From assembly GCA_964353355.1 (NCBI GenBank), contig CAYGVT010000046.1, forward strand, positions 1 to 19,992: a stretch of 19,992 bases of DNA, written 5' to 3'. The position numbers and the translations under genes are program-made. Shown here piece by piece: positions 8,368 through 14,801 of this stretch. The stretch's first letter is position 1. Each line of letters begins with the position of its first letter. The notes beneath the pieces are model-generated. The model saw only the letters and a list, made by a program, of their open reading frames with translations, did no database searches and had not been told where the DNA came from. Source of the stretch: CAYGVT01 sp964353355 (lineage in GTDB: Archaea > Thermoplasmatota > DTKX01 > GCA-020343715).

Positions 8368-8516
8368 GTGTGTTTGCGCCTCGACGCGTAGAGCAGCGAT
8401 GGCACGATGAGCGCTACCGTCGCGGCCACGAACCCGACCGAGGGCGGGCGCTCGTCGTCTGGCTGCGTCTCCACGTAGTCCGCGTCCGCGTAGGCCGTGT
8501 AGGTCGGGTCGTGCAC
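8364..8516 (-). pseudogene. Relic: 3' end of a paralogue of the exported protein at 10155-11537
   Basis: The minus strand codes for about 50 residues, starting HDPTYTAYADADYVETQ, running through a hydrophobic segment (VAATVALIVPSLLYASRR) and ending KHT-stop. This matches the last 50 residues of the protein at 10155-11537, including its membrane anchor and basic tail. At the DNA level, 8463-8514 and 10257-10308 differ at one base in 52. Beyond 8514 all similarity stops, and an in-frame TAG lies upstream near 8536. There is no signal peptide, ectodomain or credible start. The stop codon overlaps the forward gene's stop in a shared palindromic CTAG (8364-8367). It is best read as a truncated gene remnant; an expressed membrane peptide from an internal GTG or TTG cannot be excluded. 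Confidence 0.8.
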
Positions 8517-8614
8517 TCTCAACTCCCTGCACCTCTTCTAAGGATGGGCATTCCAGGACCCCCCGATGGATCAACCCGGGGGATTTTGGCCAGTGCCTGT
8601 GGGCAACACATAAT

Positions 8615-8630
8615 TGCTAATACAATAGCA
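8615..8630. promoter_or_regulatory. Operator-like dyad 1 (TGCTA-N6-TAGCA)
   Basis: TGCTAATACAATAGCA is a perfect 5-bp inverted repeat with a 6-nt spacer, extended by one more pair on each side (T...A). It lies about 40 bp upstream of the ATPase TATA box. The same arms and spacer length recur at 8651, which suggests a binding site for a dimeric regulator. The stretch 8517-8613 before it holds no gene I can recognise. Confidence 0.55.
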
Positions 8631-8650
8631 ACTATAGATATATATAATAC

Positions 8651-8666
8651 TGCTATCATAATAGCA
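8651..8666. promoter_or_regulatory. Operator-like dyad 2 (TGCTA-N6-TAGCA)
   Basis: TGCTATCATAATAGCA has the same arms and spacer length as the dyad at 8615, with a centre-to-centre distance of 36 bp. It ends one base before the TATA box, over the expected TFB recognition element. A bound protein here would be well placed to block transcription of the ATPase gene. Confidence 0.58.
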
Positions 8667-8667
8667 A

Positions 8668-8677
8668 TATATATAAA
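8668..8677 (+). promoter_or_regulatory. TATA box of the AAA ATPase gene
   Basis: TATATATAAA ends 23 nt before ATG 8700, the standard archaeal distance, so the transcript should be leaderless. No ribosome site precedes the ATG, in agreement. The region 8605-8700 is the most AT-rich in the window. Confidence 0.75.
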
Positions 8678-8699
8678 CTCAAACCAACATATCACAGAC

Positions 8700-10091
8700 A
8701 TGGCCCTCGAGCCCATCATCCGAAGCCTCCAGCAGATGAACCCATGGTGGTCCACAGGTCGCGTGCCGGACTGGATATCCCCCACCTACAGGCGCAGGGA
8801 GTTCTCCGACCTGATGGATGCGCTGCAGGGACGTCGCATACCGGTGCTTGCAGGCCTTCGGAGGTCCGGGAAGACCACGCTCGTCCACCAGGCGATAGGT
8901 GAGCTCATCGCAAGGGGGGTGCCCCCCATGGACATCCTCTATGCGTCCCTCGACGATTTCTCGTTCACGGGCATGGGCCCTGAGGCCATCGAGCTCATCC
9001 TCGACTCGCACACCGCCGCGGTCGGTGCCAGGTCGGGCGAGGCCCGCTACATGTTCCTCGACGAGGTGCAGAACGTCAGCTCATGGGCCAAGGGGGTCAA
9101 GGTCGTCTGGGACAGGAACGACGGCACACGACCTGTCGTCACAGGCTCCTCCGGCCTGCTCATCAGAGGCGCTGTGGGGGAGAGCCTTGCAGGCAGGGCC
9201 ACCACGATCGAGCTCGGCCCGTGGGAGCTCCACGACTGGTCAGCCCTCTGTGGCGTCAACGTCGGGTGCCTCCCCTGGAAGGGGCTCATCTCGGGGGACG
9301 CGCCCGCCGCGCTCTTGGGAGGGGCCGGGGCGGTCGAGTCGATGAGGACGGCCCTTGCGCCCATCCTCCCCCGCTACCTGCTGAGGGGGGGGCTCCCCGA
9401 GGCCGCAGGGGAGATGCCGGACGTGCCCTACCTTAGGAGGCTGTACGAGGACGTGGCGGAGCGCATCATCTTCAGGGACATCCCGACGCTCTACGGCATC
9501 AGGCAACCCGAGAAGCTCGCCCAACTGATGTTGCTCATCGCGGACCGGTCCGGCCTCCCCCTAGCCGTGGACGGCACGGCCACGACCCTGCATTCTAGGC
9601 ATGAGACCGTCGAGGACTATATCCAGTTCCTTCTGGGCTCCCGAACGGTCCTCGAGCTCTACCCCTTCGGGGGAAGCGAGTTCGCAAGGGGCAGGAAGTT
9701 GAGGAAGTACTATCTCGGCGATACGGGGCTGTGCAACGCCATTCTGCACAGGGATGCCTCCCTGCTCGCGGACGCCACGGCGATGGGGGCCATCGCGGAG
9801 GAGGCGACGGCCATCCACCTCGCGAGGCTCGCGGCGAGGCACTGGGGTCGCCTCTCGTACGGGCCAGCCATCAAGGGGCACGAGGCCGACTTCGTCCTCG
9901 AGCAGGGGGGCAGAACCGTCGTCGTGGAATCCAAGTTCCGCGCCAGTCCGAGGGACGAGGAGCTCGGGAAAGTGGCTGCCTATGGCCGTCGCATCGGGGC
10001 CGATGCCACTGTCGTGGTCACGCGGGACGACATCGGGACGGTGAAGGGGTGCACCCTCGTGCCACTTTGGCTGCTGCTCATGACCGAGTAG
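8700..10091 (+). CDS. AAA ATPase with C-terminal DUF4143 (PD-(D/E)XK-like) domain
   Basis: A protein of 463 residues of the archaeal/bacterial AAA_14-DUF4143 type. The N-terminal ATPase has Walker A GLRRSGKT (52-59), Walker B YMFLDEVQ with D121/E122, and a sensor-like stretch VVTGSSGLLIRG. The C-terminal half has the DUF4143 pattern, including YLGDTGLCNA. It ends in a nuclease-fold signature: D397 in HEADFVLE, then E410-S-K412 in VVVESKF. The biochemical role of this family is not established. Many members look like accessory genes and occur in many copies in archaea. The start at ATG 8700 is set by the TATA box; the frame is open upstream to 8307, but that part has no family similarity. Two identical dyads precede the promoter, so repression is likely. 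Arginine codons are mostly AGG, unlike the core genes to the right. It lies between the relic and the full gene copy, suggesting a later insertion. Confidence 0.88.
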   Translation: MALEPIIRSLQQMNPWWSTGRVPDWISPTYRRREFSDLMDALQGRRIPVLAGLRRSGKTTLVHQAIGELIARGVPPMDILYASLDDFSFTGMGPEAIELILDSHTAAVGARSGEARYMFLDEVQNVSSWAKGVKVVWDRNDGTRPVVTGSSGLLIRGAVGESLAGRATTIELGPWELHDWSALCGVNVGCLPWKGLISGDAPAALLGGAGAVESMRTALAPILPRYLLRGGLPEAAGEMPDVPYLRRLYEDVAERIIFRDIPTLYGIRQPEKLAQLMLLIADRSGLPLAVDGTATTLHSRHETVEDYIQFLLGSRTVLELYPFGGSEFARGRKLRKYYLGDTGLCNAILHRDASLLADATAMGAIAEEATAIHLARLAARHWGRLSYGPAIKGHEADFVLEQGGRTVVVESKFRASPRDEELGKVAAYGRRIGADATVVVTRDDIGTVKGCTLVPLWLLLMTE

Positions 10092-10154
10092 GCGGGCCGG
10101 GACGTCTCGCGAACGACCATGTGCCCGCATCCCGCAGGCATTCTCGGGAGGCCC

Positions 10155-11537
10155 TCAGGTCCGCCTGCGCCTCGACGTGAAGAGCAGCGCGGGCACCATG
10201 ATGGCGACCGTCGCCACGATGGCCCCGAAGGCGGGTGACCGCTCCGGCTCGTCGCCCTGCGTCTCCACGTAGTCCACGTCCGCGTAGGCCGTGTAGGTCG
10301 GGTCGTGCTCGATGCGGTAGCCGGTCCAGTTCGGGAAGCTCGTGCCGTACCACACCGCGCCCGCGGTGAAGTTGCCGCGCGCGTTCTGCCACAGCTGCAG
10401 CGGGCTTTTGAACCTGCCCTGCAGGTGCTCGGAGACCGCCCACGCGAGCGTCGTGAACTGGTCGAGCGCGAAGCTCGCCTGCCAGACGACCAGCAGGTAG
10501 TCGGTGCCGAGGGTGTGCAGCGTGATTGCCACGGCGTCTCTTTCCTCCGCTATCTTCGTGGAAGTGGTCTCGTCGACCAGGTCGTAGGTGCCGCGGTGGC
10601 CGATCTCGAACGCGCGCTCGCGCCCGTCGCCGACGCGGATGGCGATGTCCTCGTCCATCCTCTTGGAGATGTTGGTCTCCAGGTTGACCGCGGGGTTGGC
10701 CCCGGTCACGACGTAGGTCGAGGTGAACGCGACCACGTAGTGCACCGCGCACAGGCCCCACTGGGTGTTGAGGTGCTTGGGGTCCACCGGCTGTCCCCAG
10801 AGCCAGAGCTTGGAGACCTGGCCGATGGTGTAGAACGTCTCCGCGACGACGGTCCCGGCGGCCTCGTCGACCCTGATGTCGTAGACGATGCTGAGCTCGG
10901 AGAACTTGGCGATGTATATTGGGAAGGCGGCCGAGAGCAGGAACCCTATCAGGTTGTTGGCGTCGATGACCTTGGCGTACATGTTGCGGTAGGTCTGGCC
11001 GAACCTGAAGTGGCCCGCGCCCAGCTTCTGGGCCGTCATGGGCTCCGCGACGGGCGCGTATGGCTCGCCGGGCAGGGCCTCGCCCACGCCGAAGGGGATG
11101 ACGTAGAAGACCTCCTCGTTGCCCGGGTCCGGCAGCCCGTTCGAGCCGGGCCCGGTGCCGTCGTAGGTGTCGTTGAACGCCATGAGGAACGCGAGGACGG
11201 CGCCGATGAGCACCTCGTTGCCCTCGGGGGTGTAGTACCGCATCCCGAAGAGCTGGTACGGGACGGTGCCCACCTTGCCGTCGATGGTGAGGTTGTTGAA
11301 CGCGACCAGGAAGGCCTTGACGGTCTTGTACTGCGCGTAGGAGACGGCGAACGAGGCGGTGGCGTTGCCCGCCTGGAACCGCACGTCGGGCGCGGTCCAC
11401 ACCTCCTCCTTGAACGTGTGCCCGAAGAGCACGCGCGCCGAGTTGTCGTTGAACGTCGCAGGCGGGATGGACGTCGCAGGGGACGCGAGGATCGCCACCG
11501 AGAACAGGCACACTGCCGCGATGAGGGCTCTTCGCAT
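10155..11537 (-). CDS. Exported, membrane-anchored protein of unknown function
   Basis: A protein of 460 residues that I cannot assign to a known family. The N-terminus is a clear signal peptide (MRRALIAAVCLFSVAILASPATS). The C-terminus has one hydrophobic span (FGAIVATVAIMVPALLF) followed by SRRRRT, so the body should face outward. The body is rich in aromatic residues and beta-prone segments, has several NxT sequons, and includes hydrophobic stretches (VLIGAVLAFLMAF, LIGFLLSAAFPIYI) that could be buried helices or extra spans. ATG 11537 is preferred over GTG 11543 because AAGGTG sits six bases upstream as a ribosome site. A TATA-like element lies at 11571-11579. A truncated copy of its 3' end at 8364-8516 shows that the region once held two members, or that this end was duplicated. 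It converges with the ATPase gene. Confidence 0.8.
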   Translation of the reverse strand: MRRALIAAVCLFSVAILASPATSIPPATFNDNSARVLFGHTFKEEVWTAPDVRFQAGNATASFAVSYAQYKTVKAFLVAFNNLTIDGKVGTVPYQLFGMRYYTPEGNEVLIGAVLAFLMAFNDTYDGTGPGSNGLPDPGNEEVFYVIPFGVGEALPGEPYAPVAEPMTAQKLGAGHFRFGQTYRNMYAKVIDANNLIGFLLSAAFPIYIAKFSELSIVYDIRVDEAAGTVVAETFYTIGQVSKLWLWGQPVDPKHLNTQWGLCAVHYVVAFTSTYVVTGANPAVNLETNISKRMDEDIAIRVGDGRERAFEIGHRGTYDLVDETTSTKIAEERDAVAITLHTLGTDYLLVVWQASFALDQFTTLAWAVSEHLQGRFKSPLQLWQNARGNFTAGAVWYGTSFPNWTGYRIEHDPTYTAYADVDYVETQGDEPERSPAFGAIVATVAIMVPALLFTSRRRRT

Positions 11538-11570
11538 GGCCACACCTTGCCGCTTGGGTGGCGGAGGGCG

Positions 11571-11579
11571 GTATTAATG
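11571..11579 (-). promoter_or_regulatory. TATA-like element for the exported protein gene
   Basis: On the minus strand this reads CATTAATAC, about 35-42 nt before ATG 11537. A start site near 11547 would give a leader of about 10 nt containing the AAGGTG ribosome site. Confidence 0.5.
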
Positions 11580-11638
11580 GTTGCCCTCTCATTTCCACTT
11601 GAGAAAAGGAGGTTCCGTTGCGATGGCCGGGCCTGTCC

Positions 11639-12715
11639 CTACGGCCGCACGCGCCTGATCTTCAGGTACTCCACGCCGCTCTCGCCTGCCGCGCCGAAGA
11701 CCATCTCCTTGCGCACACCGTGGGCGAGGCGCACCGCGCGCGACAGCTCCGGCCAGGACGTCTCGTGGTCGCGCGGGACCGCGTGCACGAGGAACCGCGC
11801 GTGGTGGCCCTCGGGGTCCTCCTCGTAGGCCCTGAAGTGCGTCCCGTACTTGAAGCCCGTCTTGGCGACGAGCCCCCGCTCCCGCAGGTCGGCGTAGACG
11901 CGCAGCCGCAGGTCGAAGTCGGTCTGGCTGGCGCGGGCGCGCGCGACGAGGCCCTCGGCGTCCATGGGCGCGCCCGTGGACGCGTCCCGCAGCCGCAGCC
12001 GTCCCGCGCGCGCGAGCCACGCGGCCTCGATGAGGGAGAGCTGGTGCGAGGAGCCCAGCCTCCTGCCGAGCTGGCCAGGGGGCGCGAGCGCGTCCGCGCT
12101 CCCCAGGTCGAAGGTGACGACGCGGTCCTCGAACGCCCAGCCCCCGAGCTCGGGCGCGCCCTCGGTCGCGGTCCGGGGCAGCTCCCCGCCCATCTCGCGC
12201 ACCTGCGCGCGGTAGTGCGTGACGTCGCCCTCCTCGTCCACGACGCCGATGAGGAGCTTGCGCCCCAGGGCCTCGGCGCGGTGCACGAGCTCCAGGAAGG
12301 GCGTGGTCGCGAACGAGGCGCGCTCGCTCACCGCGAGCATCCACATGCGCTCGCCGCCCTTGAGGGGCGCGCCCCTGGGCAGGACCTCGAGGTCGACGCC
12401 AGGCGTCGTGGAGGGCCGCACGACGTAGCCGCGCTCGCGCAAGTCGCGGTAGACGACGTACCGCACGCCGAAGGCGGTGTCCTGCGCCCCGCCCGCCGTC
12501 GCGAGGTCCTCGAGCCCCACCGCGGAGCCGTCCGCGCGCTCGGCGCGCATGCGCCCCGCCTCGACCAGGTAGGCCGCCTCGAGGAGCGTGAGCTCCAGCG
12601 GCCCCCCGGAAAGGGGGGTGCCGTGGCTGCCCTTGTTGTGCAGCTGGCTCGCCGCCTTGGGGTCGGCGACGACCACGCGCCCCTCGTCCAGGACGCCCAC
12701 GGGGAGGTCCGTCAC
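11639..12715 (-). CDS. endA: tRNA-splicing endonuclease (tRNA-intron lyase), two-repeat type
   Basis: This enzyme cuts introns out of precursor tRNAs at bulge-helix-bulge sites, leaving 2',3'-cyclic phosphate ends. The 358 residues hold two copies of the EndA fold. The N-terminal copy (to about 175) keeps the structure (YVVYRDLRERGYVV) but lacks the catalytic set. The C-terminal copy has it: Y near 297 (FRAYEED), H near 305 (GHHARFLV) and K336 (GVRKEMVF), with the normal 31-residue H-to-K distance. This length and layout fit the class that works as a homodimer of double-repeat chains. GTG 12715 is chosen because a TATA box lies 23-31 nt upstream, giving a leaderless mRNA, and because the earlier part of the open frame would run through that TATA box. 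The gene is divergent from the HTH regulator. Confidence 0.93.
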   Translation of the reverse strand: MTDLPVGVLDEGRVVVADPKAASQLHNKGSHGTPLSGGPLELTLLEAAYLVEAGRMRAERADGSAVGLEDLATAGGAQDTAFGVRYVVYRDLRERGYVVRPSTTPGVDLEVLPRGAPLKGGERMWMLAVSERASFATTPFLELVHRAEALGRKLLIGVVDEEGDVTHYRAQVREMGGELPRTATEGAPELGGWAFEDRVVTFDLGSADALAPPGQLGRRLGSSHQLSLIEAAWLARAGRLRLRDASTGAPMDAEGLVARARASQTDFDLRLRVYADLRERGLVAKTGFKYGTHFRAYEEDPEGHHARFLVHAVPRDHETSWPELSRAVRLAHGVRKEMVFGAAGESGVEYLKIRRVRP

Positions 12716-12737
12716 GCGCGAGGGAAGGGCGGGCGCG

Positions 12738-12746
12738 ATATATAAG
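12738..12746 (-). promoter_or_regulatory. TATA box of endA
   Basis: The minus strand reads CTTATATAT, 23-31 nt before GTG 12715. The same CTTATATA core and spacing occur at the HTH regulator's promoter. Confidence 0.75.
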
Positions 12747-12853
12747 CGGCGCGGGGTGTGGGAGTCGTGACGAAGGGCGCATCGGAGAGGGGGGGGGCGC
12801 ACGTCCCTGCGCGGCCTCACCGGTCGGCCGCCCGCCGCCTGGATGGGCCAATC

Positions 12854-12862
12854 CTTATATAC
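12854..12862 (+). promoter_or_regulatory. TATA box of the HTH regulator gene
   Basis: CTTATATAC lies 24-32 nt before ATG 12886, so transcription should begin at or next to that ATG. The GC-rich stretch 12749-12850 between the two divergent promoters holds a run of nine G and no gene I can support. Confidence 0.75.
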
Positions 12863-12885
12863 CTCGCCGCTCGGTCATGTCCCTG

Positions 12886-13848
12886 ATGGCCATCACGCGC
12901 CAGGTGCTGCTCTCTGAGGTCCGCGACACGCTCGTCCGCGCGGGCTACTGCGCCAGCGAGCCCCTCGACCCCTGGGCGGCCACCTTCGACCTGGTCGCGA
13001 GGCGCGACCAGTCGCTCCTGGTCATCAAGGTCCTCACCAACGTGGACCGGCTCTCCAAGGGCTCCGCGGACCTGATGAGGTCGGTGGCGTCCACGCTCTC
13101 GGCCGCCCCGCTCGTCGTCGGGCTCCGGACGTCCCGCGGCGACCTCGACACCGGCGTGCTCTTCCTGAGGCACGCGGTGCCCATCCTCTCCCTCTCGACG
13201 CTGCAGGAGCACCTCCTGGAGGGCGTGCCCCCGTTCGTGTTCGCGGGCCCGGGGGGCCAGTACGTGAGCCTCGACGGGGACGCGCTCGCCCGCACGCGCA
13301 ACGAGCGGGGGCTCTCGCTCGCCGACCTCGCCGAGGCGGCGGGGGTGTCGCGCAGGACGGTTTCGATGTACGAGCAGGGCATGGCGGCGCAGGTCGAGAC
13401 CGCGCGGCGGCTGGAGGCCTTCCTCCGCATCCCCCTCGTCAAGCCGCTCGACCCCCTCAAGACGAGCCCCGAGCTGGAGGACCGCCGCACGGTGCTATCG
13501 GGGCTGCAGGAGATAGAGCACGACGTGTTCTCGCGGCTCCAGGGCCTCGGCTACCGCGTGCTGCCCACCACGGGCTGCCCCTTCGACGCGCTCTCGTCGG
13601 CCAAGAGGAACGTGTTCCTGACCGCGGTCAAGGCGGGCGAGCCCGACCTCCAGACACGCGTCCGCGTGCGCACCATCGCGCAGATCGCGCGCGTGGCGGA
13701 GCGCGAGAGCGTGCTGTTCGTCGAGCGCGACATCGAGCGCACCCAGATAGAGGGCATGCCCGTCATCGGGCGCAAGGAGCTCGAGCGCATCGGCGACCCC
13801 GAGGAGATCCTGCGCCTCATACGCGAGCGTGGGGGTAGGAACTGTTGA
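12886..13848 (+). CDS. Archaeal HTH-type transcriptional regulator (COG1395-like)
   Basis: A protein of 320 residues. A Cro/C1-type helix-turn-helix sits in the middle at about 133-165 (LARTRNERGLSLADLAEAAG followed by VSRRTVSMYEQG). It lies between an N-terminal alpha/beta domain (1-115, containing FDLVARR and LLVIKVL) and a C-terminal alpha/beta domain (about 200-310, with CPFDALSS and VFLTAVKAG). Length and layout fit the conserved archaeal family annotated as putative HTH-type regulatory protein; its targets are not known. ATG 12886 is chosen from the TATA spacing; ATG 12877, in the same frame, would lie upstream of the expected start site. The next gene begins with a TTG that overlaps this stop codon, so the two are probably translated together. 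The two flanking domains look like copies of each other. Confidence 0.85.
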   Translation: MAITRQVLLSEVRDTLVRAGYCASEPLDPWAATFDLVARRDQSLLVIKVLTNVDRLSKGSADLMRSVASTLSAAPLVVGLRTSRGDLDTGVLFLRHAVPILSLSTLQEHLLEGVPPFVFAGPGGQYVSLDGDALARTRNERGLSLADLAEAAGVSRRTVSMYEQGMAAQVETARRLEAFLRIPLVKPLDPLKTSPELEDRRTVLSGLQEIEHDVFSRLQGLGYRVLPTTGCPFDALSSAKRNVFLTAVKAGEPDLQTRVRVRTIAQIARVAERESVLFVERDIERTQIEGMPVIGRKELERIGDPEEILRLIRERGGRNC

Positions 13849-14753
13849 AGGTCATCACCATCGGCGACCGCCGCATCTACATCTACCCGACCATCAAGGG
13901 CCTGGTGGCCGAGGCCGACGAGGTCGGGGAGGCCTTCGAGAGGACCAGGCCCACGGCCGTGGGCCTCTCCGCGTCCCCGAGGGAGCTCGCCGAGGTCCGG
14001 TTCGCGCTCAAGGGGGAGGAGGAGATTGATGTGGACAGCGGGCCCGAGTCGCAGCGCGTCGAGGCGGACGAGGGCGACGGGGGAGAGGAGGACGGGGATG
14101 GGGGGGAGAGGGGGGAAGGGGACGGGGGCGCGCGGGAGGGCGGGACGGAGGATGCGCCGGAGGACGGCGACGTCCCGGACGCGGTCGCGACCCCCACGGG
14201 CGCCGTCACCCGCAAGGAGCTCAAGGCGGCACTGGACGAGCCCTTCGCGCCCGACCTGATGGCCGCCGACTCCGCCACCAGGGGCGACCGCATCTTCGTC
14301 TCCGACACGGACATGACGTTCTCGCGCAAGCTCGCGGCCTTCGGCGACGTGGAGCTCCCGCCCCCGTCGTTCAGCGCGGCCGTCGAGCGGGCCGACGCGC
14401 GCGGCATCGAGGTCGTCGCGCTCGACCTGGACGACGACGAGTACACGGACGTGTTCGTCAAGCACGTCACCTACTGGCAGCTCGTGAGGCACTCGCGCGC
14501 CGTGCGCGGCATACGGAAGTTGCGCGCGACCGGGGCCGAGGGGCTCGTACGCGCGTGGGACGCGAAGCAGAGGTCCATCCGTGGCTATGCGGTGCTCGAG
14601 CACGAGCGGGAGCGCAAGGTCGCGGCCTCCCTCGCGCGCCTCCTCGAGGCGCACCCCCGCGTGCTGGCGGTGGTCGACCTGCCCCTCGTGGACGGCGTCT
14701 TGGCAGAGCTGGGCCGGCTGAGGAGCGCGGGGACGCAGGAAGAGGCCGACTGA
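13845..14753 (+). CDS. Conserved archaeal protein, possibly TraB-like, with acidic insert
   Basis: A protein of 302 residues starting at a TTG (13845) that overlaps the upstream stop by two bases, with a GGGGGTAGG ribosome site just before it. The N-terminus (ITIGDRRIYIYPTIKGLVAE, then RTRPTAVGLSASPREL) and the C-terminus (EHERERKVAASLARLLEAHP then VLAVVDLPLVDGVLAEL) follow the order of TraB/PrgY-type proteins. In that family a beta strand, helix and strand open the fold and an ER...A..L segment precedes VLAVVG. The match is loose and the typical GTxH motif is not evident, so the assignment is tentative. Residues about 57-115 form a low-complexity stretch of Gly, Asp and Glu, likely disordered. 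No membrane span is seen. Cotranscription with the HTH gene is likely. Confidence 0.72.
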   Translation: MKVITIGDRRIYIYPTIKGLVAEADEVGEAFERTRPTAVGLSASPRELAEVRFALKGEEEIDVDSGPESQRVEADEGDGGEEDGDGGERGEGDGGAREGGTEDAPEDGDVPDAVATPTGAVTRKELKAALDEPFAPDLMAADSATRGDRIFVSDTDMTFSRKLAAFGDVELPPPSFSAAVERADARGIEVVALDLDDDEYTDVFVKHVTYWQLVRHSRAVRGIRKLRATGAEGLVRAWDAKQRSIRGYAVLEHERERKVAASLARLLEAHPRVLAVVDLPLVDGVLAELGRLRSAGTQEEAD

Positions 14754-14786
14754 AAGGCTTTTGACCGCCCATGGCGTTGGGTGCTC

Positions 14787-14796
14787 AGGAGGGAGG
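14787..14796 (+). promoter_or_regulatory. Strong ribosome binding site deciding the carS start
   Basis: AGGAGGGAGG lies five bases before GTG 14802. It makes this the start rather than the upstream in-frame GTG at 14781, which lies before the site itself. Confidence 0.7.
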
Positions 14797-14801
14797 ACCC
14801 G

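Noticed and set aside
8558..8588. Hairpin CCCCC...GGGGG followed by ATTTT, resembling an intrinsic terminator
   Set aside because: The stem is only five base pairs with a loop of more than ten bases, and it lies well past the end of the forward gene; too weak to call.
8307..8699. N-terminal extension of the ATPase by 131 codons
   Set aside because: It crosses the relic and the TATA box, has no domain similarity, and the TATA spacing fixes the start at 8700.
8605..8700. AT-rich region as a replication origin or att site
   Set aside because: No origin recognition boxes, tRNA end or target-site duplication could be identified; the composition is explained by the promoter and dyads.
10078..11598. 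Alternative minus-strand frame overlapping the exported protein gene
   Set aside because: It has no signal peptide or domain, and its composition is that of a frame-shifted GC-rich shadow; the frame at 10155-11537 has the signal peptide, anchor and ribosome site.
12780..12800. Run of nine G in the endA-HTH gap as a regulatory quadruplex
   Set aside because: It is a single run in GC-rich DNA without the four spaced G-tracts needed; no support for a function.
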